In this document: in pieces, positions 12,901-24,771 of the stretch
Numbering within the stretch: position 1 is the stretch's first letter
Layout of the letters: each line of letters opens with the position of its first letter
From: Medicago truncatula
Lineage: Eukaryota; Streptophyta; Magnoliopsida; Fabales; Fabaceae
DNA: 64,000 bases
Assembly (NCBI RefSeq): GCF_003473485.1
Contig: NC_053044.1
Coordinates: forward strand, 52,678,091-52,742,090
Direction: 5' to 3'
Notes under the pieces: model-generated
Told to the model about the DNA's origin: nothing
Databases searched by the model: none
Seen by the model: the letters and a program-made list of their open reading frames with translations, nothing else
Made by a program: the position numbers and the translations under genes

Positions 12901-13939
12901 GTTCAGGGGCGAACAGAGATGGATTCCAATCACCCTTTACATTTCCCTACAATTTAATAATATTGTTTTGTTCTTGCTTTATTTTCCTCTTTCTTTTGCA
13001 ATTTGCATTTCTTTTCATCTTTCTTTTCTCTCTTTTTCTTTTGAATGCTCATTTGAGTATTTTCTATTATGTTTTCATGAGATTTTTTTTTTTTAAGAAA
13101 CTAAGCAAAATATATTATAGAAACAACCAGCTCCTCAAGCACAAGGTATGCTTAAGAAAGCTGAAAAAATTTTCATGAGAAAACTTACTATTAAAAGATG
13201 TTGGATGCAATTCTAACGTAAAAATGAACAATAATTTTATTCTTAAAGAATGCATGAAGTGATATCATAAAAACTTGAACGAAGTCTTTAAAAAGACATT
13301 ATCCAATCATAAATTATTGATGAATAATAAAATTTACATTAGCAAAAAGTGCAAACACTAATATTAACAACCTTACAAAAACTCAATATCAGCCAAATAT
13401 ATCAAGTTTGGAGACTTTAGTTGCTAGCGGCAGGGACACGGCAGTTATTAGCAAAGAAAGTTTCGGAATTAAGAAAAGCAAAGCAGCACAACCATGCACT
13501 TCCTAGTACTTACACGAAAGTGGTTTTGTGGTATTTTCCCATTCGACCGTTCCCCTAATATTCTCAAACGTGGCACCCTCTTATTCATTCCCATCAAACC
13601 TGTTAGGAAATCCACGTCCCACAACAAGCCGTTAGATCCGAATCCTAACCATAACCAAACACGCAATTTAATATAACAACAAACTAACCATGGTTAAGTT
13701 ATCTCATTCACACGAAACCCTAATTATATCCAAAACACCCTTCTTTTTTTTATTAATCACTCTTTTACCCTCTCTCTTCCCTTATCTATTTAACCAGCCT
13801 CCGAGACTCGCTAGGTTTGCCAAACCAATTCCCCAAAGGGGTCCTTAACAGGACTCAACCAAACCCTAGCCTCTTCTTCTTCTTTCTCTCTCTCTCAACA
13901 AAAAAAACTCTTCCGAATTCCTCTGAAAAACAAACAAAA
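12901..13939. other. Upstream region of the serine-rich gene
   Basis: AT-rich DNA. The last ~140 bp before the start codon contain CT-rich tracts (cttcttcttctttctctctc at 13872-13891), typical of plant 5' leaders. An in-frame ATG at 13817 lies in this leader-like sequence and was not chosen as the start. Confidence 0.5.
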
Positions 13940-14611
13940 ATGTCTTCATCCTCTTATCGCGAAAAAAAATCATGTGGCCCTGTTCTTCGTTCACTTTCAC
14001 CTTCTGGAAGATTCTGTTCCTATACACAATCAAGAACCCCTTTCTCTACACCTTCATCAGCTTTCGCTTCTTCCACAAACTCAACCTTTTCATCTTCCTC
14101 TGCTTTCTACATCGAAACCAACGATCACTACAATCATCATCACCATAATTATCATCACAACTCTCATCACCGTTCAGCTTCACCTACACGTGTCAATCTA
14201 TACACCACAAACTCTCGTTCTTCTGGTGTCCGGTTTTCAATCGATTCACGTTCTATTTCACCAAACCGGTCGATTTCAAACCATGTTATTACTACCAAGA
14301 ATCGTCCAATTCCGGCTCAGAAAAAGACGTGTATGTGTTCGCCAACGAATCATCCCGGTTCGTTTCGATGCAGTCTTCACAAGAACAACGGAAACAACAG
14401 CAGCAACGCTGATTCGTATCCTTCAACTCGTCTCAACATGCGTAGATCTGCGATGAAGAATTCGCTTGTGCGAATCGGTGGTGTTGAAGGAGAATGGGTG
14501 AAAAGAGCTTTAACGGCGTTGATTCGACCTTCGTCGCATCAACAAAGGAGGAGATCGGCGTTCGAGCCAAGACCTAGTCGTCTCTCTGTCATGTCCAAGG
14601 CTGAAGCTTAA
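13940..14611 (+). CDS. Serine-rich protein-like (At5g25280/At5g11090 type)
   Basis: An intronless 223-residue protein beginning MSSSSYREKKSCGPVLRSLS. It is rich in Ser, Asn and His. It contains a His/Asn run (residues ~62-77), Ser-Arg patches (SASPTRVNLY, SRSISPNRS), a Cys motif KKTCMCSPTNHPGSFRCSLH, and a conserved basic C-terminal block (RRSAMKNSLVRIG, VKRALTALIRPSS, RRRSAFEPRPSRLS). The CMCSPTNHPGSFRC motif and the C-terminal block are hallmarks of a plant family of small serine-rich proteins of unknown function. The start at 13940 sits in aaaATGtct and directly begins the family-like N-terminus. A possible 3' UTR intron ends at ttttcag near 14644. The role is unknown; regulation by stress is only a family-level guess. 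Confidence 0.85.
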   Translation: MSSSSYREKKSCGPVLRSLSPSGRFCSYTQSRTPFSTPSSAFASSTNSTFSSSSAFYIETNDHYNHHHHNYHHNSHHRSASPTRVNLYTTNSRSSGVRFSIDSRSISPNRSISNHVITTKNRPIPAQKKTCMCSPTNHPGSFRCSLHKNNGNNSSNADSYPSTRLNMRRSAMKNSLVRIGGVEGEWVKRALTALIRPSSHQQRRRSAFEPRPSRLSVMSKAEA

Positions 14612-15315
14612 GATCTTTGAATATTATCTGTTTTTCATTTTTCAGGTTGAGATCTTGTTCATCACGCTTTTGCGGTGGTTGAAATTCACCCACTGCGCGT
14701 TGATCTGCCGCTACTCAAGATATTCTGGCGAGAAGTTATGTTAAAGCGTGTCATCTCCGGCAAGATTCGGAGAAGATCAATGAATCAGACATCTGAAACA
14801 ACCGTTGAAGAATTTCTGAATAGATCTATTGAGATTTGAGATTGGATTGCATTTTGTACATAACATTTGCTATGGAAGCTGAGAATTTTGGACTTGTTTT
14901 TTTATTTTTCAGTCACTAAAAATCGTTTCCAGAAAATTAATCCTAATTTAATTTATATCAGGCCTAATTAATTTATTTAAGGTTTCTAATTGAATAAAAT
15001 TAAAATTGGAATTGAAACCCTAAAATTTGGTTTTGTGACCTCCATTGATGGTTGCGTGACCCGTTCCATTTCTCTGTGCAGCGTGCTGTGACTGTTATTT
15101 CCGTCAATTGTCCCCGTTTCCATTTGGACCGTTCCGTTGATTCGCGTGCCGTGACGTCCGTTACGTTCGTTCATTGCCGTCGTTGCGTATGGTGTCAGGT
15201 ATTTTTATTTTATTTTTCATTTCTATTGTTATAATTTTTATTTTATTTTAATCAATTGATTTGTTTAATTTCAGGTTGGTTGTTCAGCTGGTGATGTGAT
15301 TATGTTGATTTGGAA

Positions 15316-15393
15316 ATGAGTATGAAAGCTGGAAGCATTAATTGTGACATCTGTGGACAACCTGTGCAAGAAGGAGCGCCTATTTTGGACTGA
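15316..15393 (+). other. Short 25-codon ORF after a possible 5' UTR intron, unrecognised
   Basis: A GC-richer stretch at 15050-15198 ends in a donor (gtcag|gtattt). A T-rich intron-like tract of ~76 bp follows, then an acceptor (ttcag|gttgg at 15275). A 25-codon frame then contains NCDICGQPVQEGAP and ends in a stop. The CxxC pair recalls the first half of a zinc-finger exon, so this could be the truncated 5' end of a gene or a chance frame. Confidence 0.25.
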
Positions 15394-17650
15394 TAAAAAA
15401 CAGAGGACTTAAAAGAAAAATAAACAACAATTAAGAGATAAATCATAGAGGACTTAAATAAAAATAAACAACAATTAAGAGGAGTGAAAGTATAAGTTCC
15501 TTTTCAAAAAAAAAAAAAAGAAAAAAAAAAAGAAGTTGAAATGAAAAATATCTAAACTACTTGTCTGCAATCGCGGTCCACATGGAAGAAGGAAAAATTC
15601 AAAATTGGAAACTTTAATTAAATTTTCATGGTTCGGTAAGGGAATGTTGAAAAATGATGGAAACTTGTTTATGAGACATCGCACCAGCCAGCTAGCTGTC
15701 TATGTGCTGTTTCATACGACTACTTTCATTGCACCTTTCACAATAATGCTGCTCTACGGTTGGAGGATTAATTAGTACTTTACGTATTTTTTATGCTCTA
15801 TAGTGGGATTAATCAATACTTTACGTATTTTTAATATCAAGAACCGGAGGGGATAAACGATTCAAATATTTTGTTTTTAAAAATAGTTGATAAGCTACAT
15901 TTTTTGCCACAACATTTTTAACAAAAAATATATTAACTTTGTTAGAGCATAAACTAGTTTTAACATAAAAACATTTTACTAAATATATTAATTTAAGTTT
16001 TAGTAAAATGTTTTTTAATATTCTTAGAAGAGAAAAAACTACATATTTATGTTAAAGTTTTTTGTTGATAATTAATTTAACTTTTAACAAATTGTTGATA
16101 AATTTACATTTAGTCTAGTTATTTCTATATAGTTTTAACATAAAAAAGGAATGGAGTATAAATTCAAATTTAGAGAAGAAAAATGTAATTTCTTTTTTAT
16201 TAGTAAAATATTTGTCTTATTCAATGCATACTAGCAATTTTTAGTATTTTCTTTCTTGATGAAAGAATCTCTATTCCACTTGTCATATACTAGTACTTTT
16301 AAAAAAATAAAAAATAAAAGACAGTTTTAATGGAGAGAAAAAGACAAATCACATGGGTTGCTGGCTGTTGCTTACAAACAACGCATGTAGTGTTTGGAGG
16401 GTATTGTGAATTTTGAATTTGTGCTACATGTAGTTGTAGCCAGGGTTGATAGCCTAGTGGATTAGATTGGATTAGAGCGTAAAGTGTCCAAATTGGTCCA
16501 GCTGAATTCAATGAATTACCTGACTTCATTCGCATCTATGCCATACACGTGGCGTTATTATATGTGCAGTGCAGGCAGCATAAATTATCTTATCTTCATG
16601 AGCTAGCTAGCGGGTGGTACGTCAGAATTGCTTCCTTACTTTCTACCTGATTTGTGGGCCACACACTAACCGTTCTAAATCCGGTACTTTTTCAGACTTC
16701 ATAGGGCCATCTCAACAATTACGGCTTTTGGCTTCTTGCCTTTCTCTTCCAACTAGGTTTGCTCTTATGAATCATAAGCCGGATTCGAGATACGGGTGCA
16801 GGTATATAATACATAGATACATCAAATTTTTAAATTTAAAATACGATTGTACTAAGATACGTTAGCAAAAGCTTTATGGTAAAATATTTAAAAAAGAAAA
16901 CATTATCATTAAAGTCATAATTTAAAAAAAAAAATATGTGTGATAAAAATAATGTGAAGTGTTTGTATAAATTATATCATAATTTCATTCCTATACTAAC
17001 ATATCAACAAATACAAACTTAAAATAAAATTTGTTTAATGTTGTTGATTGATTGAATCTCCTATCTTGTTACCTTCTTATATTTTATCCAATTGCACTAT
17101 CTTACAAACAAGATTCTTATGAGATGAGAGAATAAGGGTAAAATAAAATCGGTTAAATGAGATAGGTAAGTAGGCAAATAGAAAGGGGGATAAGGGTAAG
17201 TCCCCTGCTTAATATTGTTAGTGGTCTTGTAACATATTGAGTTGTCTTAGTACTATATTTATGGTATCTTTCTATAATAGATTCTACGGTAGCAAAACCA
17301 TCATATGGTATGGTTTAGCTATAGCCATGCTATAATACGAAAAATAGATTTTTTTTTTTAATGATCAAAATAGTTACTGAAAATTCAATCCGTAATGTAT
17401 AAAATATGAAAAATTGGTTGCTAATATGTTTAGTGACCGAAATAATGATTGATAACCTGATTGCTAAGATATTATATATTAAAATTTGGTCACGACTTGT
17501 TTAGCCAAACTGAAAATGTATTTATGGATCAGTTCTTGATAGTATGACTCTGATACAACTATAGTTGGATTGTTTTATTATTGTATGGAGGTCGTTCTTG
17601 ATAGTGCAATATGATACAATTATAGTTTGATACAATTATAGTTAGATTGT
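15394..17650. other. Intergenic AT-rich DNA
   Basis: Contains poly-A and poly-T tracts (15510-15530), short repeats of tactttacgtattttt (15774-15832) and, at 17520-17658, repeated tgatacaattatagttngatt units. No gene was recognised. Confidence 0.45.
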
Positions 17651-17658
17651 ATTATTAT

Positions 17659-19068
17659 CAATGTTTTTAAAAACCGGACCGGTTCAACCGGTTCATTTGG
17701 AAACCGGAGTGATTCCGGTCCGGACAGGCTTTGAAAACCGCTGATGAAATAAACCTCTTTAAAACCATTCTAAACCGGAGTGAACCGCTCAGAACCGAAA
17801 AAACCGGCTCCGGTTTTCAAAAACCGCTTGGTAACAGTAATCGAATTTTTTGCAAAAAAAAAGAAAGAAATCAGATCAAAGAGATTTGAAGGAGAAGAGA
17901 ATGAATCAGATCAACTTGCCATCAACGTGTTTTGAATCAGATCCATAAGTATTGATTAAAAAATAGAAAATGAAGAATGAAGGTAGTTTGAGAACAGCAC
18001 AGAAGCTGTTATGCTAACAACAATACTACTAGAAGTCACAAATTTATTAGGGTTATTGTTCTTTACTTTGGGCTATTAAACATTGTTGGGCCTCTTAGTT
18101 ATTGCTGGACCTAGTGAAAAAATAACACTGTTGCTTTTTAAGCCCCCTCAATATCTTCTAGGCCCCCAATATTCCATTTTAACCCTGTTTTACACTTCCG
18201 GTAGTTAGATTCAGGAGGCAGAATTTTCAAATTTCTTTTTTAAACTTCCGGTATATATATACCGTACTGCCAATACTTCATAAAAAATACCGTACTGCCA
18301 AGTAGCTATATATATAAAGGGTGCAGTTTAACGAGAGATATATCTTTGAATGTCAAGTATACTAGTTTAACTTGGTAGGTTGAAACTGATTCTCAATCAT
18401 TTGGTTAGTTGTAACTTATATTCATCATACAAAACTAATTTTATGACATGGCAAACTAAACATCATTTCAACGATTTGTATTTCTGATAGCTTATATATA
18501 TTTGAATGCCCTGTATACCAGTATACTCGGCTCTTGTATGGGAATTGTGTAACATTAGCCTTGTCATTAGCAACCAATCTTCCAAACTCTTTGAAAGAAG
18601 AAGAGTCTGGTAAAAAGAAGAGTGGAGAAGAAAATGATGTATTTATTTTAAGGAAATGATGTATATTAAACTGGTAAAAGAAATGAAAGAGATAAGAGAA
18701 CTAGATTATTATAGTATTAAACTGAAACAAAAATATGCAAATAAATGAGCAAAATGGTCATCCGGTACCTACCTACCGTATTTATATACCGTATGTGTTA
18801 CAAAGGCTAATTTAGTAATTTTGGGGGGCCTAAGGAGATATAGGAGGTCTAAAAAGTAACTACCCTCTTATTTTGTTTGTGAATTTATTTATTTTTACAT
18901 TATTAGATACTATCTTTTTGACTAAGAATTATGATCTACATTATTTATAAATTAAAAAATTAAATATCCGGTTCAACCGGTTCAATTGCGGTTCCATCGG
19001 TTGAACCAGTAAAACCAAAAACCGAAGCTCTCACCGGTTCAATCTTCGGTCTAGTTTTAAAAACATTG
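17659..19068. mobile_element. Non-autonomous hAT-type element (1410 bp)
   Basis: The ends are inverted: CAATGTTTTTAAAAACCGG at the left and AGTTTTAAAAACATTG at the right. Both sides carry subterminal ccggttcaaccggttca-like motifs. An exact 8 bp duplication, attattat, flanks it at 17651-17658 and 19069-19076, which is the hAT signature. No transposase frame is visible. A further inverted-repeat element lies inside. Confidence 0.85.
18130..18860. mobile_element. Foldback element nested in the hAT element
   Basis: About 44 bp at 18130-18173 (gttgctttttaagccccctc...) pair with 18817-18860 (...gaggtctaaaaagtaac), with a few mismatches. No coding sequence or clear target duplication was seen. Confidence 0.5.
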
Positions 19069-19527
19069 ATTATTATTTTACGAAGGTCGTTGTTGATAGT
19101 CTGTTTGTACAATTTTAAACAATGTCATGAAACTTTTTAAAAATAGCGACTTAATCCATAATTCATCCCAATTATTTCTTCATTGGCTAAAAAACATTTT
19201 TGAACTGTTTTTTTAACTATTGTTCTAACATTTAGTATTTTTTTTGTAATGTTGTAGCCGTTTCAAATTTCTCTTTTCTGTTTTGGATATTACCAATTGG
19301 AATTGAACATGCTTAGGTGGAATTTCCATGTCTTCTAATGAGTAGGATAAGTTTTTCTTGTCAAAAAAGAGTAAGACAAGTTTTTGTGCCCGTATATTGA
19401 GACGAACTACATATCCTAAATTCTAGATTTTTGAAGATTTATTGGGCTGACTTTCCAATCTTGAGGATTTCAGAGTAGTTTTAAGTGCTTTTGGTTGGGA
19501 GTGATGGAATTTTATCCTCAATTAGTA

Positions 19528-20358
19528 GGTGGTATTTAACGTGGGAAAGTAATATTTTTTTCATCATGGACAAATTATTTTTTAACCATTAGATCAACTA
19601 AGGAACACGCTTTTATCATAGTCTCTCTACACTATATTTTTTACACACATCATCAATTATCATTCCCTCCCCTCCATCCCACTCACCTCCATGAGCAACA
19701 ACTCCACGGTCCCAAATTCTATTTCTTCCCTTGTTTGTACTTTTCATTGTTAATTTAATTTCTTTAAAATAAAATAAAAAACAAGAAAGTTCAATAGTCT
19801 TAGGTTATGGAAATCTGGAAACCCTTTGTTCTTCATCTTTGTTTCTCATATTTTCTATACAACTGAGATTTTATTGCAGTTTTGCTATTCTTGATTTTGT
19901 CTTCTGAGATTTGTAGTGAGATTCAAAGAACAAAATTAGATTTTTTTTTAGTAAAATAAATGTAATTGATTTCAGATCTGAAAAAATACTCCTCAACAAA
20001 GGACATAACAAGCATTTCTAACTTCCATGGCAATTAATCGAGAAGGTGGCTGATTTATTAAGTGAAGAGAAGTATAACAATTGTTTGGGTAAAATGCTAA
20101 TGTATAAATATAATACAATTTTTTTTTTTTTTTTTTTATGAGCAATGGATGGGAAAAACACTAAGAAACCAAGGTAGTTAAACAAAAATTCAGATCTGAA
20201 AAAGAGGGAGATGGTAGGGACTACGTACGTTGAAGACAAGTTATAAAGATATAATGTAGGCAGACTATAATAAAATCAATGTTCCTATGTAATTTAATGG
20301 TTGAAAAAAACTTTTCCATGATGAAAAATAACTCTCCTTTCGCATATTAAACTCCACC
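19528..20358. mobile_element. Long-inverted-repeat element, family A copy 1
   Basis: The left arm (GGTGGTATTTAACGTGGG...ttcatcatggacaaa...) pairs with the right arm (...ttttccatgatgaaaaataac...actccacc) over ~130 bp. Nine-base flanks caattagta (19519-19527) and caattgata (20359-20367) agree at 7 of 9 bases. Its arms resemble those of the element at 62647-63683. A T/A run at 20118-20137 lies inside. No coding capacity. Confidence 0.7.
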
Positions 20359-20367
20359 CAATTGATA

Positions 20368-21566
20368 ACCGTTGTGGTTTACTTGGGGTAGGGACATTTC
20401 CTTTGTTGTTGGCTTGGCTCCCTTTATGTTTCCTTTTCATTTTGATTATTTCCCATCAGTTGATAATTATCAGGCGTTGTAATGTCCCACTACGTGACAT
20501 TAGCACAAAATTATGGTAGTTTTTCATAGACTTCAACATAAAAAAAGTAACTCCCTATCTTTCAAATTGATTCACGCAGAATATTTGTAGATCCATCTAA
20601 TGAGATAGATGATCCTATTTCACAAGCTATTTTAAAAATTGTGGTTCTCCAATATATATTCTTGTGGCAAATTCATTAAATGAACCAATACATTGGCATT
20701 GGTTTGTGTCTAATTACCAGGATTGAAGTCCAAAACCCATTGAGATAGCCTGAGAAAAGCTTATTTCAAATTTCAAACTTCTACATACCACACTTTGCGA
20801 ATGTGAAGATCTTCCAAAGATGCAAAAGAGAATTCAAAGTAGCCTTAAATAATAGGATTAAATGTTTGAAAATTAAGTCAAACTTGAGGTTTGATTTGAT
20901 TTATTTTTTAAATGTTTTTCAAAAATTAGTTTTTGGGGTGTGTTAATAGATCGATTAATTAAAAACTAGAGTTTATAAAATTTTGGTGGAAGCTTTTCCG
21001 AATCGACTCACGGCTATCCCAAGCATTTTGAAAGAAAGGTATACAAAAAATTGTTTTAAAGTACTAAGAACACCATGAATGAAACCAATTGTGATTCAAA
21101 TTAACTCGAGAGAGCTAATTTGATTTAATTAAGTTTGTTCGAATCAAGGTTTTAAAGAAAATTTATTCGATCAATTATATGAACATGTTACCAATTTTCA
21201 ACTAGGCATAAAACCAGAAAAACTTGTTTATCACGGCTAGAAAAAAAAAAAAAAAAAAAAAAGGGCTATATCTTGATTTCAAGCGATCAAATGTGACGTT
21301 AGCAGAGGGAGTATTCTTAATATGTGTGTAGTAAGTTAATTTTACATATAATTAATGCGAGATTATATTTTAAAAATAAAAATGTAAGTCACACTAAAAG
21401 TGGCGACATTATTCTGATACTTCCCTTGTCACCTTAACGATGCTTTGCAAAAGAAGAATCTTAACACCAAACAAAAGAAAAACATCTTTCACGTTTCATT
21501 TCACCTTTGTCACTAAAGCATGCCATTACCATTGCCATTGCCATTGCCATTACTATTACTATTACC
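20368..21566. other. Upstream region of MICU
   Basis: AT-rich DNA with a poly-A run at 21241-21262. Directly before the start codon is a (cattgc)n/(catta)n microsatellite (21522-21566). No TATA box stood out. Confidence 0.45.
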
Positions 21567-24114
21567 ATGTCTTTCTTTTCTACTCTCCGTCGATCCTCCT
21601 TCCTCATCCAACGTTTCCAAACTTCGTCTTCACAGTTTTCTTCCTCTCCACCATCGTTACCGAATACCAACCCACGGCCACCACAATATCGAAAGTGGGT
21701 TTCAGCCTTAGTTGTTGGCTCAGCTCTTGCTTTTGTGTGTTACTTCTCCAAAACCAATTCCAGCTTCGACTCGGCTTTCTTAAACAATATCCTTAGAAAA
21801 TCATCTCTTCCTGAGGGTTCCAATAATAACTTACTTTTTGGAGGCATGTAATGTATTTATATAACATAATTTAAGCATTAATGGTGCATTGAGAATACTA
21901 AATTTAAGCAGTCTTAATTAATTCAAGCTCACTAAATAATCAACTTTTTGTTGCAGATTCCTACAGAAGCAAGGTTTTCTTCAACTATGAGAAGCGCATA
22001 CGATTGCATAGTCCACCTGAGAAGGTGTTTTTTAATCTCTGTTACTTGTTCTGCTCATGAGCTTCTCAATACGAATTTGAGTTTAATTTGTACACATACT
22101 TTAAATATAAATTAGTTTTACACCGACATATAATAAGATCAATCTATCTTTTCATATCATACTATTATAAAAGTGAGGATATAGCTAAATGGTAAATTTT
22201 TATTGCATTTCAGTGTAAAACTAGTTTACACGCAAAATTCACATTCTTTGAATCCTATGCATATTATGTAATATTTCCTTATATTAACCGGTGGTAAAGT
22301 ATAAAACTATATCTGCATTATGATGTACTTACTACTTAGTTGACTTTTGGCTGTTTTGATAATTCAAGCAATGTAATGATCAATTTGGATGAGTTTATTT
22401 AAAAAAATATACAAAGAAACATAAAATTAAGTTACATTAGGATTATTGAGGATGAAAATTGAAAAATAATTTCTTAAGAATGATATGATCTCTATCTTGA
22501 CAATTACTGCTGTTTTACATTTAGGTTTTTGAATACTTTGCATCATATCGTACACCGGAAGGGGAAGTTCTTATGAAACCGGCAGATTTAATGCGAGCAG
22601 TTGTTCCTGTTTTCCCTCCATCTGAATCCAACCTTGTTAGAGATGGATCCTTGGAAGGCGAAAGAAGTCCTGGCCACTTGTTCTGTCCTCCTTCAGAATT
22701 TTTTCTGCTTTTCGATGTAAACGGTGACGGTCTTATATCTTTCAGAGAGTGAGTTGTCTGGATTTTCAATTATTATGGGACATTTGTGAAGATTTATTTG
22801 ATCTCAGGGCTAGGTTTTAAACTATTTAACTATTTATATTTTTGTTTGTCTAAAATATTAATAATGGTCTCATTTTAAGTGCAACAGGTATTTATTCTTG
22901 GTAACCCTGCTTAGCATCCCAGAATCGAATTTTTCTGCAGTATTTAAGATGTTTGACATGGATAATGATGGGTATGTTGTACTCATTCTGCCTTATTTGA
23001 ATGTTTAGTATCAATTGGTAGATAAATATTTTGTTCAGCTATGAAACACTAACATATACAATCGACATGATACTGACACATAGCTAAGAATAATTGACAA
23101 ATTGTACTAGCAGTGTTGTAATTTTCTCAAAATCTGGAATTGGATTTGATGCTTATGCTTAATTAGTTTTGTCCATCTTTAGGGAGATAGATAAAGAAGA
23201 ATTCAAAAGAGTGGTGGCATCAATGCGATCTCATAGCAAGCATGGTATTCACAGAATGTATGAACAACAGACGGATGCTTCTGTAGAAAATGGTAGGATG
23301 GTGGAATACTTATTTGGTAAAGACGGAAAAGGACGCCTCAAACATGATAAATTTGTGAAGTTTATAAGAGATTTACATGATGAAGTATGTATTTAATTAT
23401 TTCTTTCTCTTTATAAGTCAATACTACATCTCAACTAAATCATGATAACTAAGAAATATGTTTCTTTAAGTGACCTTAGAAGTGATTATGCATGTCAACT
23501 AATTACAGTATTACGCGTACAGATTTTGAGGCTGGAGTTTGTTCATTATGACTTCAAATTTCAAAAAACCATATTGGCCAAGGATTTCGCACACTCCATA
23601 GTTGCTTCTGCAGATGTTAATCATCTGAGCAAGTTACTTGAAAGGGTTGATGAATTGAACAATGATCCACAGTTCAATAGTGTACGCATCACATTTGAGG
23701 AGTTCAAAAACTTTGCAGAACTGCGGAAAAAATTAGTTCCACTATCATTAGCTCTATTCAGTTTTGCAAAAGTAAATGGCCTTTTAACAAGAGATGATTT
23801 TCAGCGAGCTGCATCAAGTGTACGTCATGTTTCTCCTATTGCTTCATGTTTTATAAAAGTTGTCATCGGAACATAAATCATGTTTTGTTCTGGTTCAGGT
23901 TTGTGGTTTATCTCTTTCTGACAACGTGGTTGAGATTGTTTTCCATTTGTTTGACACAAGTGGGGATGGAAATCTAAGTTCAAATGAGTTTGTTAGAGTG
24001 CTACAGAGGCGTGAGAGAGATGTTGGTCGATCTGTGGAGACAGGAATCATGGGTTTCTTGTCATGCTGTTGGAACTGTACAGACAATTCCCCAGGTTCAC
24101 AGTTGTTGTCCTGA
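21567..24114 (+). CDS. MICU: Mitochondrial calcium uptake protein (MICU), EF-hand regulator of the uniporter
   Basis: Exons are 21567-21847, 21967-22024, 22525-22748, 22888-22971, 23183-23384, 23523-23819 and 23899-24114, giving 453 residues. The N-terminus MSFFSTLRRSSFLIQRFQTS is Arg/Ser-rich and lacks acidic residues, like a mitochondrial presequence. A hydrophobic helix (SALVVGSALAFVCYF) follows at 46-60. Three canonical EF-hand loops are present: DVNGDGLISFRE (177-188), DMDNDGEIDKEE (211-222) and DTSGDGNLSSNE (401-412). Three EF-hands, versus two in animal MICU1, match the plant protein. Arabidopsis MICU (At4g32060) gates the matrix calcium uniporter from the intermembrane space. An in-frame ATG at 21507 would add 20 residues of Ala/Ile/Thr repeat; 21567 was preferred because it starts a normal presequence. 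Exon 2 uses the second of two nearby AGs, since only that one keeps the frame. Confidence 0.92.
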
Positions 24115-24771
24115 GTGAACTTGCACATACCCACTACTTCTAATTACTACTAGTATTGGTAGAACATATTAGGCTTTGAAGTGTGAATCAGTAATGTGTG
24201 CTTAAAAATAAATGACAATGTAGAGAGTATCCTTTCCATTTCCATTAGAAATTGCCATCTTCATTTCTTTGCATGGCTACAAGACATGTGCCAATAAAAA
24301 TTTTCTAATGGCTGAGATCTACTTTTTCAAATCAATTTAGCTTTTTTAAAAAGAAACAAGAAAAACATTGTTGGAGCATATGGACAATCAATTTAGTTCT
24401 TTCATCAATCAATTTAATCAATTTTGATGAATCTTGATAGCAAATTAGAGAACAACAAAAGTTGTAAACAAAGTAAACTTGCACTGAACATACCAACTCA
24501 GAATTCCTTATCCTGTTAGACGACAGAGGAACTCTAAATTGATTTACGATCTTAAATTTCAAATAATAACTTGTCATTTCATTGGAGTTAATTATGAATA
24601 TTCTACAAAAAGGCCACAAAGGTTTAAAAGAATAATTAATTCAATAATGACCACCAGGAACAAAACACTAACCTCGTGACAATTTTTTTTATCAAAACAA
24701 AAATTATAATTCACATCTTTTAAGGCGTCAAGGATTAAGAGCCATATCCTTATACCTGATGCTTATTTTGA
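24115..24771. other. Convergent intergenic region
   Basis: Holds the 3' UTRs of MICU (plus strand) and the cysteinyl-tRNA synthetase gene (minus strand), which converge here. A plausible poly(A) motif aaataaa lies near 24206. Nothing else was recognised. Confidence 0.5.

Noticed and set aside
13974-14456. 160-codon second frame inside the serine-rich gene
   Set aside because: Biased composition from the CAT/CAC-rich coding sequence. The 13940 frame has the family motif and a proper C-terminus.
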